Source: Littorina saxatilis
Lineage: Eukaryota > Mollusca > Gastropoda > Littorinimorpha > Littorinidae
Direction of reading: 5' to 3'
DNA length: 64,000 bases
NCBI RefSeq assembly: GCF_037325665.1
Contig: NC_090261.1
Span: 33,791,291 to 33,855,290 of the forward strand
Shown here: positions 12,333 to 25,600 of the stretch, one piece after another
Position numbering within the stretch: the first letter of the stretch is position 1
Layout of the letters: every line of letters starts with the position of its first letter
Program-made: the position numbers and the translations under genes
Notes under the pieces: generated by a model
Databases searched by the model: none
Told to the model about the DNA's origin: nothing
The model's input: the letters and a program-made list of their open reading frames with translations, nothing else

Positions 12333-15300
12333 CCACAGTGTTGTTCCCAACAACACTTGTCTGTGTCATAGGAAATATCATTGGTCAGAAGACTTCCTAC
12401 ATGTAAAAGATAATCGGATGGTCGAAAAAAGTATTTGTCAATGACTGAAGACCGAGGCCTGAGAACAACACCGCATCATCATCAGACTTTTCATTTGTCT
12501 GGTCACAATTATTACTTTTATTATCTTCTATCAGCTCTCTTAGAGCAACCACAACTGCAGAAGTAAATAGTTGACCGATCTCAACTTTACCATTCTTATT
12601 CAGCAAATGAACTTAGAAACAAAAAGTTGCAATCAAGCAAATCGTCAATGTTACCATCCTCACAATCCTCACCAACTTGTCTAATTCATCCAGTGCTAAA
12701 CATAACCGCAAACTCACCATGATCTCTTCTCTCTCCTCCTCTCTGTTTCCAGACAGCCCAAAGGTGGGGATCTCGCCCAGGCTACGACAAAACTCAGACG
12801 TGGAGTTGAGAATGATATTGACGCCTTTGTCGTCTTTCTTGGCGCCAGAGCGGGAGGATTTGGCATCCATGTCTTCCTCCTTTTTCACCATACTCTCAAT
12901 CACCTGAAAAAGCAGAGGACAATGTGTAAATTCTGTTTCATTGTTGTTTCTGTTTGTTTTACAATTTTGTGACTGTGTGTGCGTGATTATCTGGCCCTTT
13001 TCATCCCTCTTCAACAACTTTGAAACAGTAATTTACCAATGGACTTTACATGTAAGCCCAGTTTCCTTGGTGTTTATGTTGTTGTTGTTTTATCTTATTT
13101 GTATGCTTTGTATGCTCGTTCAATTTTTGTTTGTTTTAGAATGAAACTGTAGCTATAGAAAAGTTATTTATTATTATTATTTATTATTAAAATGGTGTAA
13201 TATGAACACATTTATCCCTTTCTCATTTTAACATCAGAAGTTCACAGAAAAGCAGAATGACTGCTGAAGGTCTCTCGTTGCTGAACGTCTCAGAGCAATA
13301 GGCCGTACCTTTTCAACGCCCAGTTTGCGCTCATGTCGCTGCTGTAGACGGCGTGTTTTGTTCAGCGTGGCTTGCAGCTCCTGTCTTAGCATGTCCTCCT
13401 CCACTGCCACGCCACTCAGATCTTCATCCGGACCCATCACATCGTCTGCACAACAACGAGGCGAAGACCAATCATTACCCTCATCAGGCTGACAAATGTG
13501 AAATCACACAATTTCTTACAGATCAGTGACAGAAACTTCTTTTAATAACAAAAATTGTCAAAAATGTTTCTTCCTCACCATCATCATCGGCAGCGTTGGG
13601 AGGTCGTCCAAGCGGTGGCGGGGGTGGGGGCATTTTGGGAAGTGGGGGTCGTGCCCTTCCATGGTCCTGCTTGACCGGCGCAGGGTCCTCCTTGACCGGT
13701 AGAATGCCTGTGTAGAAGGCGGCGTCATCATCCTGCAGAGCCTGGGCCGGTGGTGGCCCCTGTCCATCCCCCACCTCCATGTCGTCCACTTCTTCCTCCT
13801 CCTTCAGGCTGGGGTCGGCACCTCGACGGTGTGCCCTGTGAGGAGAAAGCGGTCAGATTAGGTTGACAAAAAATATTATTAAAAAAATAAAAAGATTAGG
13901 CCGACTAGGTAAGTTGGACCTGGATTGAAAATTAAGTTGACTGTACAGTGGAACCCCCCTTTTATGACCCCCCAATTTAAGGCTTCCCCCCTTTTAAGAC
14001 CCTCTTTTCTCAGACTTTCTGTTCATAGCCTTTGTAAATTTACCCCCATTTTAAGACTCCCTCCTTTTTAAGACCCGAGTTTCTCAGATTTTTGGAAGTC
14101 TAAGAAAGAGGGTTCCACTGTAGTGTCCTGTAGAAACGCAGTGTTGTTCCCAGACTTTTAAAGCTCAATAGGTAAGTTGGACCTGGATTGAAAATTTGAA
14201 CCCAGTTCAAAAATATCTACAGGTCCAAATGTCTTGGGTCCAAAAAAATTGGTTCCCTCAGAAAACCAAACTAGCAGACTGCCGACTGGCCAGAGGTCAA
14301 AACAATGTGTCAGATCAAAAAAATATGTGTCAGTGACCGAAGATCAAAGGCCTTAGAACAACACTGGATACACATGCATTTTGAGTGATACAGGCTGTAT
14401 TGAGGTTTCGGGAACAACACAGCCCTTTTTGATAGTAGACACCATATGGAACCCGTCTGGATGTATTCCTCTGAGCAAGACCATTCTTGGTCAGATTTCA
14501 AATAACAAGAAAAATAAATGCTTAAACGACTCACCTTCGTCATAAGTTATATAAATCAGAAACAAAAACTCTCTGTTTAATGATTCCTCGGATGAGTCCA
14601 AAATCCCGACTGGAGACACGGAAAGTTCTTACCTTGAACCGTAGTCAGTAGGTTCAGCTATCTGATCTGGGAGTGGAAGGAGGTCGTCTGCTTTCAACAC
14701 TTCCTTCTTCCTGATCTTGCGTATCTTCTTCTTCACCTTCTTGAACTTGGCTGTGGCTGCCTGTAATGCCAAGAGTCAAAATAAATTGATCGAGCAACTC
14801 CAACACTAATTATTGTCTGTTCTTTGGGGGGGGGGGGGGGGGGGGGGGAATTTGATGGTTAGTTTTTTGGCTCACGTAAGTGAAGCCTATGCGATGCTAA
14901 CTTTTGTCTGTCTGTGCGTGCGTGCGTGTGTGCGTGTGTGATAGAAACTTTAACATTTGACTGAACACCGAAATACTAATTTTACCGGGTTATTATCCAA
15001 GCAACAGCTTCAAAGTATTGAAGCAATGATCAACATTTCGTCGGCACGTATGTAGATAAAGTGTGTATCCAAAGAAAACGGGTGGTGGTGGGTTTTGGGG
15101 GGGTAAAAACAGGTGACTGGTTTGTGTTGTGTATAGTATGTAGACCAGGTCAGGGGTCAAGGTTAGGTCAGATCGCGTGAAGGATTGTGGTATAGATTCA
15201 CTTCTTAGTTCTAACCGAGCTGCATTCGCCGATTCGGGGAAGACGATTTCACATTGTTCGGTTTCGTAGCGGCTCCAGAAAAAAATAGATAAAGAAGATA

Positions 15301-18300
15301 CCAAAGGAGATTTCCTACAGGTTGATCTGCACAGAGTGTTTTCAGTGTCTGCGCGAGGAAGCGCTGTCGAAAGGGCAGTGTCGATCTCAGTGGCAGTCGT
15401 GTCCCCGTAACTCGTAAGTAGGCTACAGACAGACAGATCTAGATCTAGCGTCTCCCACTCTTGCACCGTGTCTAGGCTGTGTGTGTGTATGTGTGACGGA
15501 GTGATTGAGTTTGTGTTACTGTTTGTCGATTTCTTACGGGAGCCTTGAAGGCTTCGCCTCTTGTCTTTCATAGCATTAACGCTCTTTCTCTACAACAGAG
15601 AAATATGTTACTCTTTTCAGCCTAACTTTTCTTTAATCCATGTAAACTACAACTAAAGACAAAACAAAATCAAGTCAAGGACACACAAAAATTAGAAAAA
15701 CATGAAAGGCCGGGTGGGCATTTTAGAGATACGGAAACAAAATCTAACTAGAACAATACACAATATGTTTCAGGAAATTACACATCTACTGCAATGTAAT
15801 TCACCTGTCTCACAAAAGCATCACCAGATAAGAACCCAGAACATGCGAGACTTACCTGTTCTTTGTGCGTCATGAACTCTCTTGCTAATTTTGGAGCAGG
15901 AACTGCCAAAGTTTGCTGCAAGAAAATGGAGAAAAAACACACACGTTGATGAGTCAAGAAGCCACAAAAAAAGCTAAAATATACTACAGTACCATACCTA
16001 GACCAAAATAGCATCTTATTTATGAACATCTTCATCAGATACAGTTTTTTGTCTGAAGAACCTTTCGGTCCAGACAAGAGAATTAAGCAGAAACTTTTCA
16101 AATCATTCATAATTTGAATCTCACTCAAACTAAAAGCAAAACAACTAAGTTGTAGGGGTTAAGCAGAATACAATAACATTTCAAAATAGCATTACTGAAC
16201 ACACACACCCAACCCTCTGAATATCAAGACTGAATATCAAGATAATAATAGACAATCCAAACTTACCCCTTGTCGTCTAAGGTCTCTGCGTATTCTTTCC
16301 ATATTTCGTTCCTGCTCTGCATCATACTTCCCTCCTGAACCTGTAACCGGAATTATCAAAGATTTGCAAATGATAAACATAAAGCTAAATGATTTTATAA
16401 AACAGCAGTGACCTTGGAGCGAATTCTCTACTGCTAATATGAGTGAGAAACACAGACAAACTTCATTCTTGGAATTCTTTGTCATTTGCTCGGGAGACTT
16501 ATTTAAGAAGGGACAGAACATGTACACGATGCCATTGACTCGCTCTGTGATGTTTTATCAAAACCTTGTTCCGCTTTTAAAGACAGGGATATCACCTTGG
16601 AAAAGAGGGTCAAGCAGGGACATCTCAGTTTGTTTGGTCATTGTCGTATCTCATTGAATTGATTAAATAACAATGTTCGTTACTCTTCTACAGGTCAACC
16701 AAGAAGAAGGAATGACAACAGATGCAGAGATTTGAGGGTAGTAGCAAAGATCAAGGGGGTGGCTAATCAGACATTCTGACATGTTTAGCAATCCTCTTGA
16801 TGTGTGCTCTGCCTGGGACACTTCCAATAATTTCTACTGCTGTCACTTGCAATAACATGTCCTAGCAGGGACAGAGAGGAGATAAGTTGGAAAAATCAAG
16901 AGTTGGAGAGTACATGATCAGCAGATGTGTGTGTGTGTGCATGTGTACGTGTGTGTGTGTGTGTGTGTGTGTGCGTACGTGCGTGCATGCGTCTCCAAAG
17001 CTGGCCAGGTATAACTAGAAAGAGAAAACTCTGCGCTCAGCCAAGTTGAAGGTGGTTGTTGATTGCCAGAAAAAAAATGTGATTGGCAACCAGCTTCAAT
17101 TTGCTGTGTGCGGGAGGCATCCATAGATTAACCTTTCGTAACAAGTAAGCTGATTCTGTATTAGCTTATGCAGTGTAATCATTTTGCAATGTTCTAGTTT
17201 TACTGATTTTTTGTTGCCTGTGTGTTTTTCATGAAGTCAGCATGCTAATAGTCTGCAATCCTATTTCTTCTCACTCGCACACCCATTCCCTGATATTTAT
17301 CTATTTGCACTGCTCTCTTATGAGAAAATGAAACTATAAATGAACAAGTCGCGTAAGGCAAAATTACTACATTTAGTCAAGCTGTGGAACTCACAGAATG
17401 AAACTGAACGCACTGCATTTTTTCACAATGACCGTAGTCCGCCGCTCGTGCAAAAGGCAGTGAAATTAGCGAGCCTGTTTAGTGCGGTAATGGTTGCGCT
17501 GTGCTGCATAGCACACTTTTCTGTACCTCTCTTCGTTTTAACTTTCTGAGCGTGTTTTTAATCCAAACATATCATATTTATATTTTTTTTAATCAGGAAC
17601 CGACAAGGAATAAGATGAAATTGTTTTAAAATCGATTTCGGAAATTTTATTTTAATTATAATTTTTATATTTTTAATGTTCAGAGCTTGTTTTTAATCCG
17701 AATATAACATATTTATATGTTTTTGGAATCAGGAAATAACCGGCGTTTCCATCTGAGTGATCGACAAGAAGAAGAAGAAGGAATCAGGAAATGAATAAGA
17801 TGAACGTAATTTTGGATCGTTTTATAAAAATATAATTTTAATTACAATTTTCCGATTTTTAATGACCAAAGTCATTAATTAATTTTTAAGCCACCAAGCT
17901 GAAATGCAATACCAAAGTCCGGCCTTCGTCGAAGATTGCTTGGCCAAAATTTCAATCAATTTGATTGAAAAATGAGGGTGTGACAGTGCCGCCTCAACTT
18001 TTACAAAAAGCTGGATATGACGTCATCAAAGACATTTATCGAAAAAATTTTTTAAAAAGTCCGGGGATATCATTCCCAGGAACTCTCATGAAAAATGTCA
18101 TAAAGATCGGTCCAGTAGTTTAGTCTGAATCGCTCTACACACACACACGCACAGACAGACACACACACACACATACACCACAACCCTCGTCTCGATTCCC
18201 CCCTCTATGTAACAAAATACCGATGACAGTATCAATAAAAAGTGTACAACTTACCAAGAACAAACGATTCTCTTTTCTCTCCATGAATTTCTTCGTCGTA

Positions 18301-19327
18301 TTTGTCTAGTACATCCTTTGCCTTCAACTAAAACAAAAGACACACAAAAAACATGTTTAACTCTTACCAGTTCGCTCCCTTACACATCGTAAGCAAGCTT
18401 ACGATGCCCCGCCCCCTGTAGTTTTCCACTATTTCCATATTTTAAGTTATTTTGCCAAAAAACAAAGACCTTTTTTTCCCCTCCAAAAAAACATATTTTT
18501 AAGTTATTTTGCCAAAAAACAAAGACTCCCCCCCCCCCCCCCAAAAAAGTCTAGGGTGGCGCGAAACAATAGGATCGGTCGAGATGCCGTAAACAGACTT
18601 TTTCTTTTTTTTTGCCTTAGGCATGCGTATGTCATGAAACGTCCAACTTTGAAATTTGGGTGGAGGTATTCAGGTGACAATAACTTTTTTGTTTATCAGT
18701 AAAACTCAATAAAATTTTGCTATGTTATGTAAAATGAATGCCAAAACAGACTAGTTAGCAGCATATCTAAAATAAACTGAACACAAAAAAAATGTCTTCT
18801 TTGTGTTTGTCACGTGTTCCAAAAAATGGGCATACAAATTTCAACAAAAATCATGTTGTCACCCCCATAACTTTTTTTTACCTTTAAAGATAGCACAATT
18901 CTCTTTGCAAATATGAAAAGCTTATTCATTTTCCTTTCATTTGATATATAACTTTTTATATTTCATTTAGAATATGACCCCAGATAGCCACTCAGCAAGT
19001 ACGCACCAACAGCACTGTAAAATATGCCCTAAAACCCCCGAACTGGTAAGAGTTAACAGACATTTTTATCTACACTTAAAACAAACAGTCTGAATTTGCA
19101 TTGCCTTTGCACACACTACCTAAACATAGCACCACAACTCAAAACATACTCCCTTAAACCAAACTGTCACACATGCAACGCAACCTATTTTCATTCATTT
19201 TCTTCAGATCACACACACGCACATTCTGGATTAATTACTTTTCCAAACTCTTGCATGCCCAACACATTCTGAAGTGCAAAATGGTCACCCGCCACACAAG
19301 GAAGCAGTAGTATGATTATTCTTCTCT

Positions 19328-19393
<66 letters not shown>

Positions 19394-19658
19394 TCACTAA
19401 AAACAAACAAACAAACCTGCATTTGTTAAAATGATTACACAAAGATGCACTCACCATGCCATACTCATCAAACTCTGGCTCATCATATGGTTTGTAGTCT
19501 GGATTTGTGTTTTTGTTCTCCACATTCTTCTCAGCCCTCTCATCATCCTGGATGTTGACGTTCACCAGCACGTCATCCTCTTCTTCGTCAAGAACACCTG
19601 AAAACATGGCCACCAAACGAATGCAGATGCTGGACTCAGTAATTTTGGTACAGTGGCA

Positions 19659-19689
<31 letters not shown>

Positions 19690-22600
19690 AAGAGCCCAAA
19701 ATTTCAGACTTCCCCCTTTTTGAGACGTTGAATTTCCAATTTTCTTTCCATAACCTCTCAATTCACGTTCAATGTTCATACTCCCTCGTTTTTAGGACCT
19801 GATTCTCTCAGATTTTTGGAGGTCTTAAAATGGGGGTTCCATTGTAAACTCTTAAGACAAATTTTGTACGGTAATTTTTGTTTTTAATTCCAAATTCCCA
19901 AAGCAAGCAGTCAGGGTGTTGGTGTTTGGCATGTGACCAAATGGAGGGAGGGTCTTATCCATGTGCCCTTAACTCATGATCCAGTGGTGGATCTCTTGAA
20001 GTGAAGATACTTGTCTATGTACAATGGAAGTACATGTAGTAAACGATGAATTCCACTGTACAGCATTCTTCACCGACAACTGCAATCAGCAGAAAGCTAC
20101 TGAAACCTGCTAAAAATCAGACGAAAACTGCTTACCTTTATCCTTGATAGTAAGGATGACGCCAGAACCTTCTTTGAACTTCTCCAAGTTGTGTTCCACA
20201 CGCAAGCCGCTCAGATCCCTGGATGTATACTTTTTCTGGAAAACAAATCAACATAATCTCTATAATCAACAAAGCTATATAATCTCTATTTGCTGAGACC
20301 CTAAGAAACGAAAAAAGAAAATCATATTTTGCCTGAAAGTCAAGCTTTCAAGTAATCTTCCCTTACACTTACAGGATCTTACATTTTATACAAAAGTTAC
20401 ATTCATGTATTTGGCCCACCTTTAATGATGCTTTAGGAATAGGATGTGTTTGCTATTGCCCTATTGCTACTGTGTACCAGTGAATAAATTTCAAAAAAAT
20501 ATAGGAGTTTCATGAGTCTGGCAACTTGTGTGAGAATGCCCAGGAGTGTCTTGGTAATTGTATGCAAATCATCTCAAATATTATATTTACATCTTTATGC
20601 CCTGTGATATGCAACATCGACAAACAATCTGTACACAGATTCTAGGATGCAGTGGACCCCCCCTACTTTCACGCTTTACAAAGGTATGAAGGCATTGCCC
20701 ATCCCCACTCCACAAACAAACAAAAAAACAAAAAAAAATCCCTGCGCTTAGAACTGTACCCACGGAATACGTGCGATATAAGCCTCATATTGATTGATCG
20801 ATTTGCTGCCTCAACTTCCCTAAACCTAACAAGAAGGGCAAAGCCCATACGACTCACATGCTTGACCTTGATCTTTACATAGCAATGACATCATACACTA
20901 AGAACTGCTTTACACATTTTTCCTACCAAAATACATGTGACCTTGACCCAAGGTCAAGGTCATGCAACACAAAGCTGTTAATTCAAGACATAGGAAGTAC
21001 AATGGTGCTTATTGGCTCTTTCTACCATGAGATATGGTCACTTTTAGTGGTTCACTACCTTATTTTGGTCACATTTCATAAGGGTCAAAGTGACCTTGAC
21101 CTTGATCATATGTGACCAAATGTGTCTCATGATGAAAGCATAACATGTGCCCCACATAATTTTTAAGTTTGAAACAGTTATCTTCCATAGTTCAGGGTCA
21201 AGGTCACTTCAAAATATGTATACAATCCAACTTTGAAGAGCTCCTGTGACCTTGACCTTGAAGCAAGGTAAACCAAACTGGTATCAAAAGATGGGGCTTA
21301 CTTTGCCCTATATATCATATATAGGTGAGGTATTGAATCTCAAAAACTTCAGAGAAAATGGGAAAAATGTGAAAAATAGCTGTTTTTTAGACAACATCTA
21401 TGGCCCCTGCGACCTTGACCTTGAAGCAAGGTCAAGATGCTATGTATGTTTTTTGGGGCCCTGTCATCATACACCATCTTGCCTAATTTGGTACTGATAG
21501 ACTGAATAGTGTCCAAGAAATATCCAACGTTAAAGTTTTCCGGACGGCCGGCCGGCCGGCCGGACGGACGGACGGACGGACGGACGACTCGGGTGAGTAC
21601 ATAGACTCACTTTTGCTTCGCATGTGAGTCAAAAAGGGTCAGGTGCCCATTTCCATATAGGTGGACTGTATTTTCTGTTCATGACCTTTGTAAATGTACC
21701 TCCATTTTAAGACCGGATTAGCTTTCTTTTGGGGGTCTTAAAAGACCGAGAGCTTCTGATGCAAAACAGAAAACAACACATTTTCTTCAGAAATTAAAAG
21801 GGGAATAAAGCACAACGTCAAACACAAAACAGAAAACAACACATTTTCTTCAGAAATTAAAAGGGGAATAAAGCACAACGTCAAACACAAAACATAAAAC
21901 GTGTGTTACCTTTCCCGCACCACCCAGCTCCTGGTCCACCAAGTTTCCTATACCAAACTCTTCGTCCATCTCCTCTAACAGCTTGGCCTGAAAATAACAA
22001 ACAGAAAAGCTGTTAAAAGCAATTCAATCTGAAGGCACATACACACCTACACACACTCTCCCTCTGTCGTTTTTGTGCCCGCACACACACATACACTCTC
22101 TGTCTCTCTTTGTCATTTACACACACACAAACATAAATCCCCCCGCGGGTTATGGGGAAGAATTTACCCGATGCTCCCCAGCATGTCGTAAGAGGCGACT
22201 AACGGATTCTGTTTCTCTTTTTACCCTTGTTAAGTGTTTCTTGTATAGAATATAGTCAATTTTTGTAAAGATTTTAGTCAAGCAGTATCAGTATGTAAGA
22301 AATGTACTTTGTACTGGAAACTTGCATTCTCCCAGTAAGGTAATATATTGTACTACGTTGCAAGCCCCTGGAGCAAATTTTTGATTTGTGCTTTTGTGAA
22401 CAAGAAACAATTGACAAGTGGCTCTATCCCCTCTCCCCTCTTTCCCCGTCGCGATATAACCTTCGTGGTTGAAAACGACGTTAAACACCAAATAAACAAA
22501 CAAACATAAACATTACAATGTCACTGTGTAAGCGTTCCTCAGCTTCAAAATCATAATTTACAATTACCAACCATGGCTACGCGCATGCATAACAAGCATT

Positions 22601-25600
22601 ATTAGCAACCCACATACACTCAGATGGGAACAGACACTGAGACGGACACACCACAAGCACACACACACACACACACAAACACTTACAATGATATGCATGA
22701 GCATAAACAAGAGAACATACCCTTTTCTGAGCAAGTTCCTTTTCTTTCTGGGATTTCCTGTTCTTCTTCACCCAAGCCATGGCACCTTCATCACCAGAAT
22801 CACTGTCACCAAGACCCTTCACGGACCTGTGCATTCAAGAGACAACAGATACATGGCGTCATCTTACATCTTTCTGCTTAAAATGTGCAATAAAATAACA
22901 ATATTTTGCCAGACTGAAGCTGGCAAAATGTGTGCATGCACGAACAACACACCATTCAGAAAATGGTGAGGTAAAGCATCTAACGTCCTTCTTTTAAACA
23001 CACACACTCACACACCAGTCAAATAATAATGGAAAAAAAGCAAGAAACACACAAACACACAGAGGAAGCAAAAGAGATATGGCTTACCTGAGTTTTTCCT
23101 TGACCCTGCGTTTATCCTGCATGACCTTCATCTTCTCACGAAGCTGCTCGCTACGCCTCTTCTCCGCCAAGTTAATGGCGGGCTTATGCACATCCTGGTC
23201 TTCCTTTGGCTTGCCATCTGCGTCTGAACATCAGGCATTATGAAATCAGTGGGAGAAAAAAAAATCCTCATGCAGCAGATATCAAAGTTAATGCTTTCTC
23301 AATCAGTTGAACCCATCCAAATTACTGAAGACAAAAATAAACAATAAATGTGTTTATCCTCCTATCATAGTGCATCATATTCATAATATATTTAATAAAT
23401 CCTTCTGTTAGCCAAAATGTGAATGTATCTGTAAAGTGATGAATCAATGAAAATAAACATGGTGCAATTGCCAAGTGTGTGGGTGTTTTGTTTTTTTAGC
23501 AATCAACCTGTTCAAGCATAAAGTGTATAAAATAAGCATGGGTGCACACACACACACACACAAAAGAGATTTATCTTCTTACCTGTAGAACCCCCAACAT
23601 CAAGTGGCTTCAATCCAAGCTTGACACGAAGCTTGCTGAAAAATAACACAATTTACGATACTTAAGGCAAAGGAGAGATTTTGCATTTTCAGCAAACACA
23701 TCCCCCTCCCTCCAAGCCCAACATACAAGACAACTGCTCTCAGTGCCACCCACATGACATTTGTTTCTGCACATTAACCTGTCTAATACAGCAGCAGGTA
23801 AGAACAAATTTACATTTGACATCTGGGCTGAGGTGTACGAGGAAGCTACCACCCAAACGGGAGCCATCCGCAGTGTTGGATTGGTTGAATGAGATTTGAT
23901 GTGATATTAACCAATCAGACCCTGCGGTTTGTTCTCTCTCGTTTGGTTGGCACACACCTTTTGTTCGTGGACCTCAGCCCTGATCTAAACTCAGTCACGC
24001 TTCTTATCAATTACAGTTCAATGCTTTTAATTTGTTCTGAACACAGCTTATTCAATTTATTGTTTGCAATTGAACATAACAGTAACACTTTTGATTTTAG
24101 AGGTAAGCCGCGTAAGCCTAATAGTAACACTGTGTAACTGTAACACAATAGTAACACCAATATTAGTTTACAAATAACAGAACACTTACTTTGTTTCTTC
24201 AATGCTTAGTGACAGCTGCTCCTTCCCAAAATTAGCATCACCTGTGACAAACACAAAAATATTGAATCAATACATCATTACATGTAATGATGTATGCATC
24301 TTTAAAAAATCAGTTCACTTCCAGTGAAATAACAAAAACAATTACTAGCATCCACACCCTTCCAAGTCCAGAAATAATTTGTGTTTGAAAAAGCAGATAA
24401 AAACTTGTAGGGGTAAAAGAACATTCGCCTACCTGACATCACTAACAGTAACCCTGTAGTAACAAGGCACAATAACTGTCAACTATGAACAAACACTTGA
24501 AATCAGAGATCTATGGAAAAGGAGGCAATTTAGCCACATGTAAGCGTCAATGTAACACTGAAAGAATCTCAGAACTGTAAGTATTACTCTTCTTTCAGTA
24601 TGTGACGCCACTTGTGTGGAACTATATCAGATGGTCACGAAAAAGGAAGAGGGAACTTCCACTATATCGCGTTCCACTACATTGCAATTGCGTATTTGGC
24701 AATACATATCGCAATGACAACTGATGACATGCTTGGACACCGAAAAAAACGGGATCAACCCTTGTATCCAATGCCAGCAATTTGTTCTCCCCTTTACTCA
24801 TCTGATGGCAGGATTTTCCTTGGGAACAACAACGTTTACTCTCTGCCAATTGTAGTTGTACAACATGTGTCAACTTGACACTCAAAATTAAACACACACA
24901 AAAATGAGAGGAATCCAAATGTTTGCTTCGAAAGACGTAACACGTGTCCACTCTGCGAAGCCGTACAACTGTATTTTCTCATTTCAACCGGTAAAATAAC
25001 GATAATTACCGGTTAACGCCAATACTGTATAGCTCTACGGAGAAGACACAGACAATGTTCGCCTGTACCAGCTGAGAAATCTCCTTCAATTAACTGCTAA
25101 TTTTGCCCTTGCATCACAGACTTTTTCTAGGAAAAAAACAGATGTCCCCCCACCCAAGGTCATGCGTGTGGAGAGAAGGCATACATGCGTGTAACTCTGT
25201 GTGTGGGGGATAACTGAGATACTTTAGTGATCGTTTCCATGTGAATTAAATAATTTACTGTTCATTGACAAATGCGTAAGCTTGCATGAATCCTGTTGAT
25301 TGCGGGCATGAGTGTGTCAATGTATGCATGCTTGTGTGTGTTTGTCTGTGGCTAATAACTTCATAAGCTGTGACTATCAATGTTAAGATTGATTTAATCT
25401 GTGCACACATGGAAATAGAAGCATTATCACAGCCTTCAAGATCGTTGACAAAAAAATTCAGATGTCGTAACCATATGCCCCAATCTGAAGGTGGAAAAAA
25501 AAAGTCACATCTCGCAGAATTGATAATGTTGAGAACATTGTTGCGAACAGAAACCTTACATCTAAACTCTTCAGATGCACACACTGACCAGGGGCTCACA

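Noticed and set aside
14993-15571. 192-codon minus ORF
   Set aside because: It lies within the GGCTCACGTAAG-type MITE and has no known domain.
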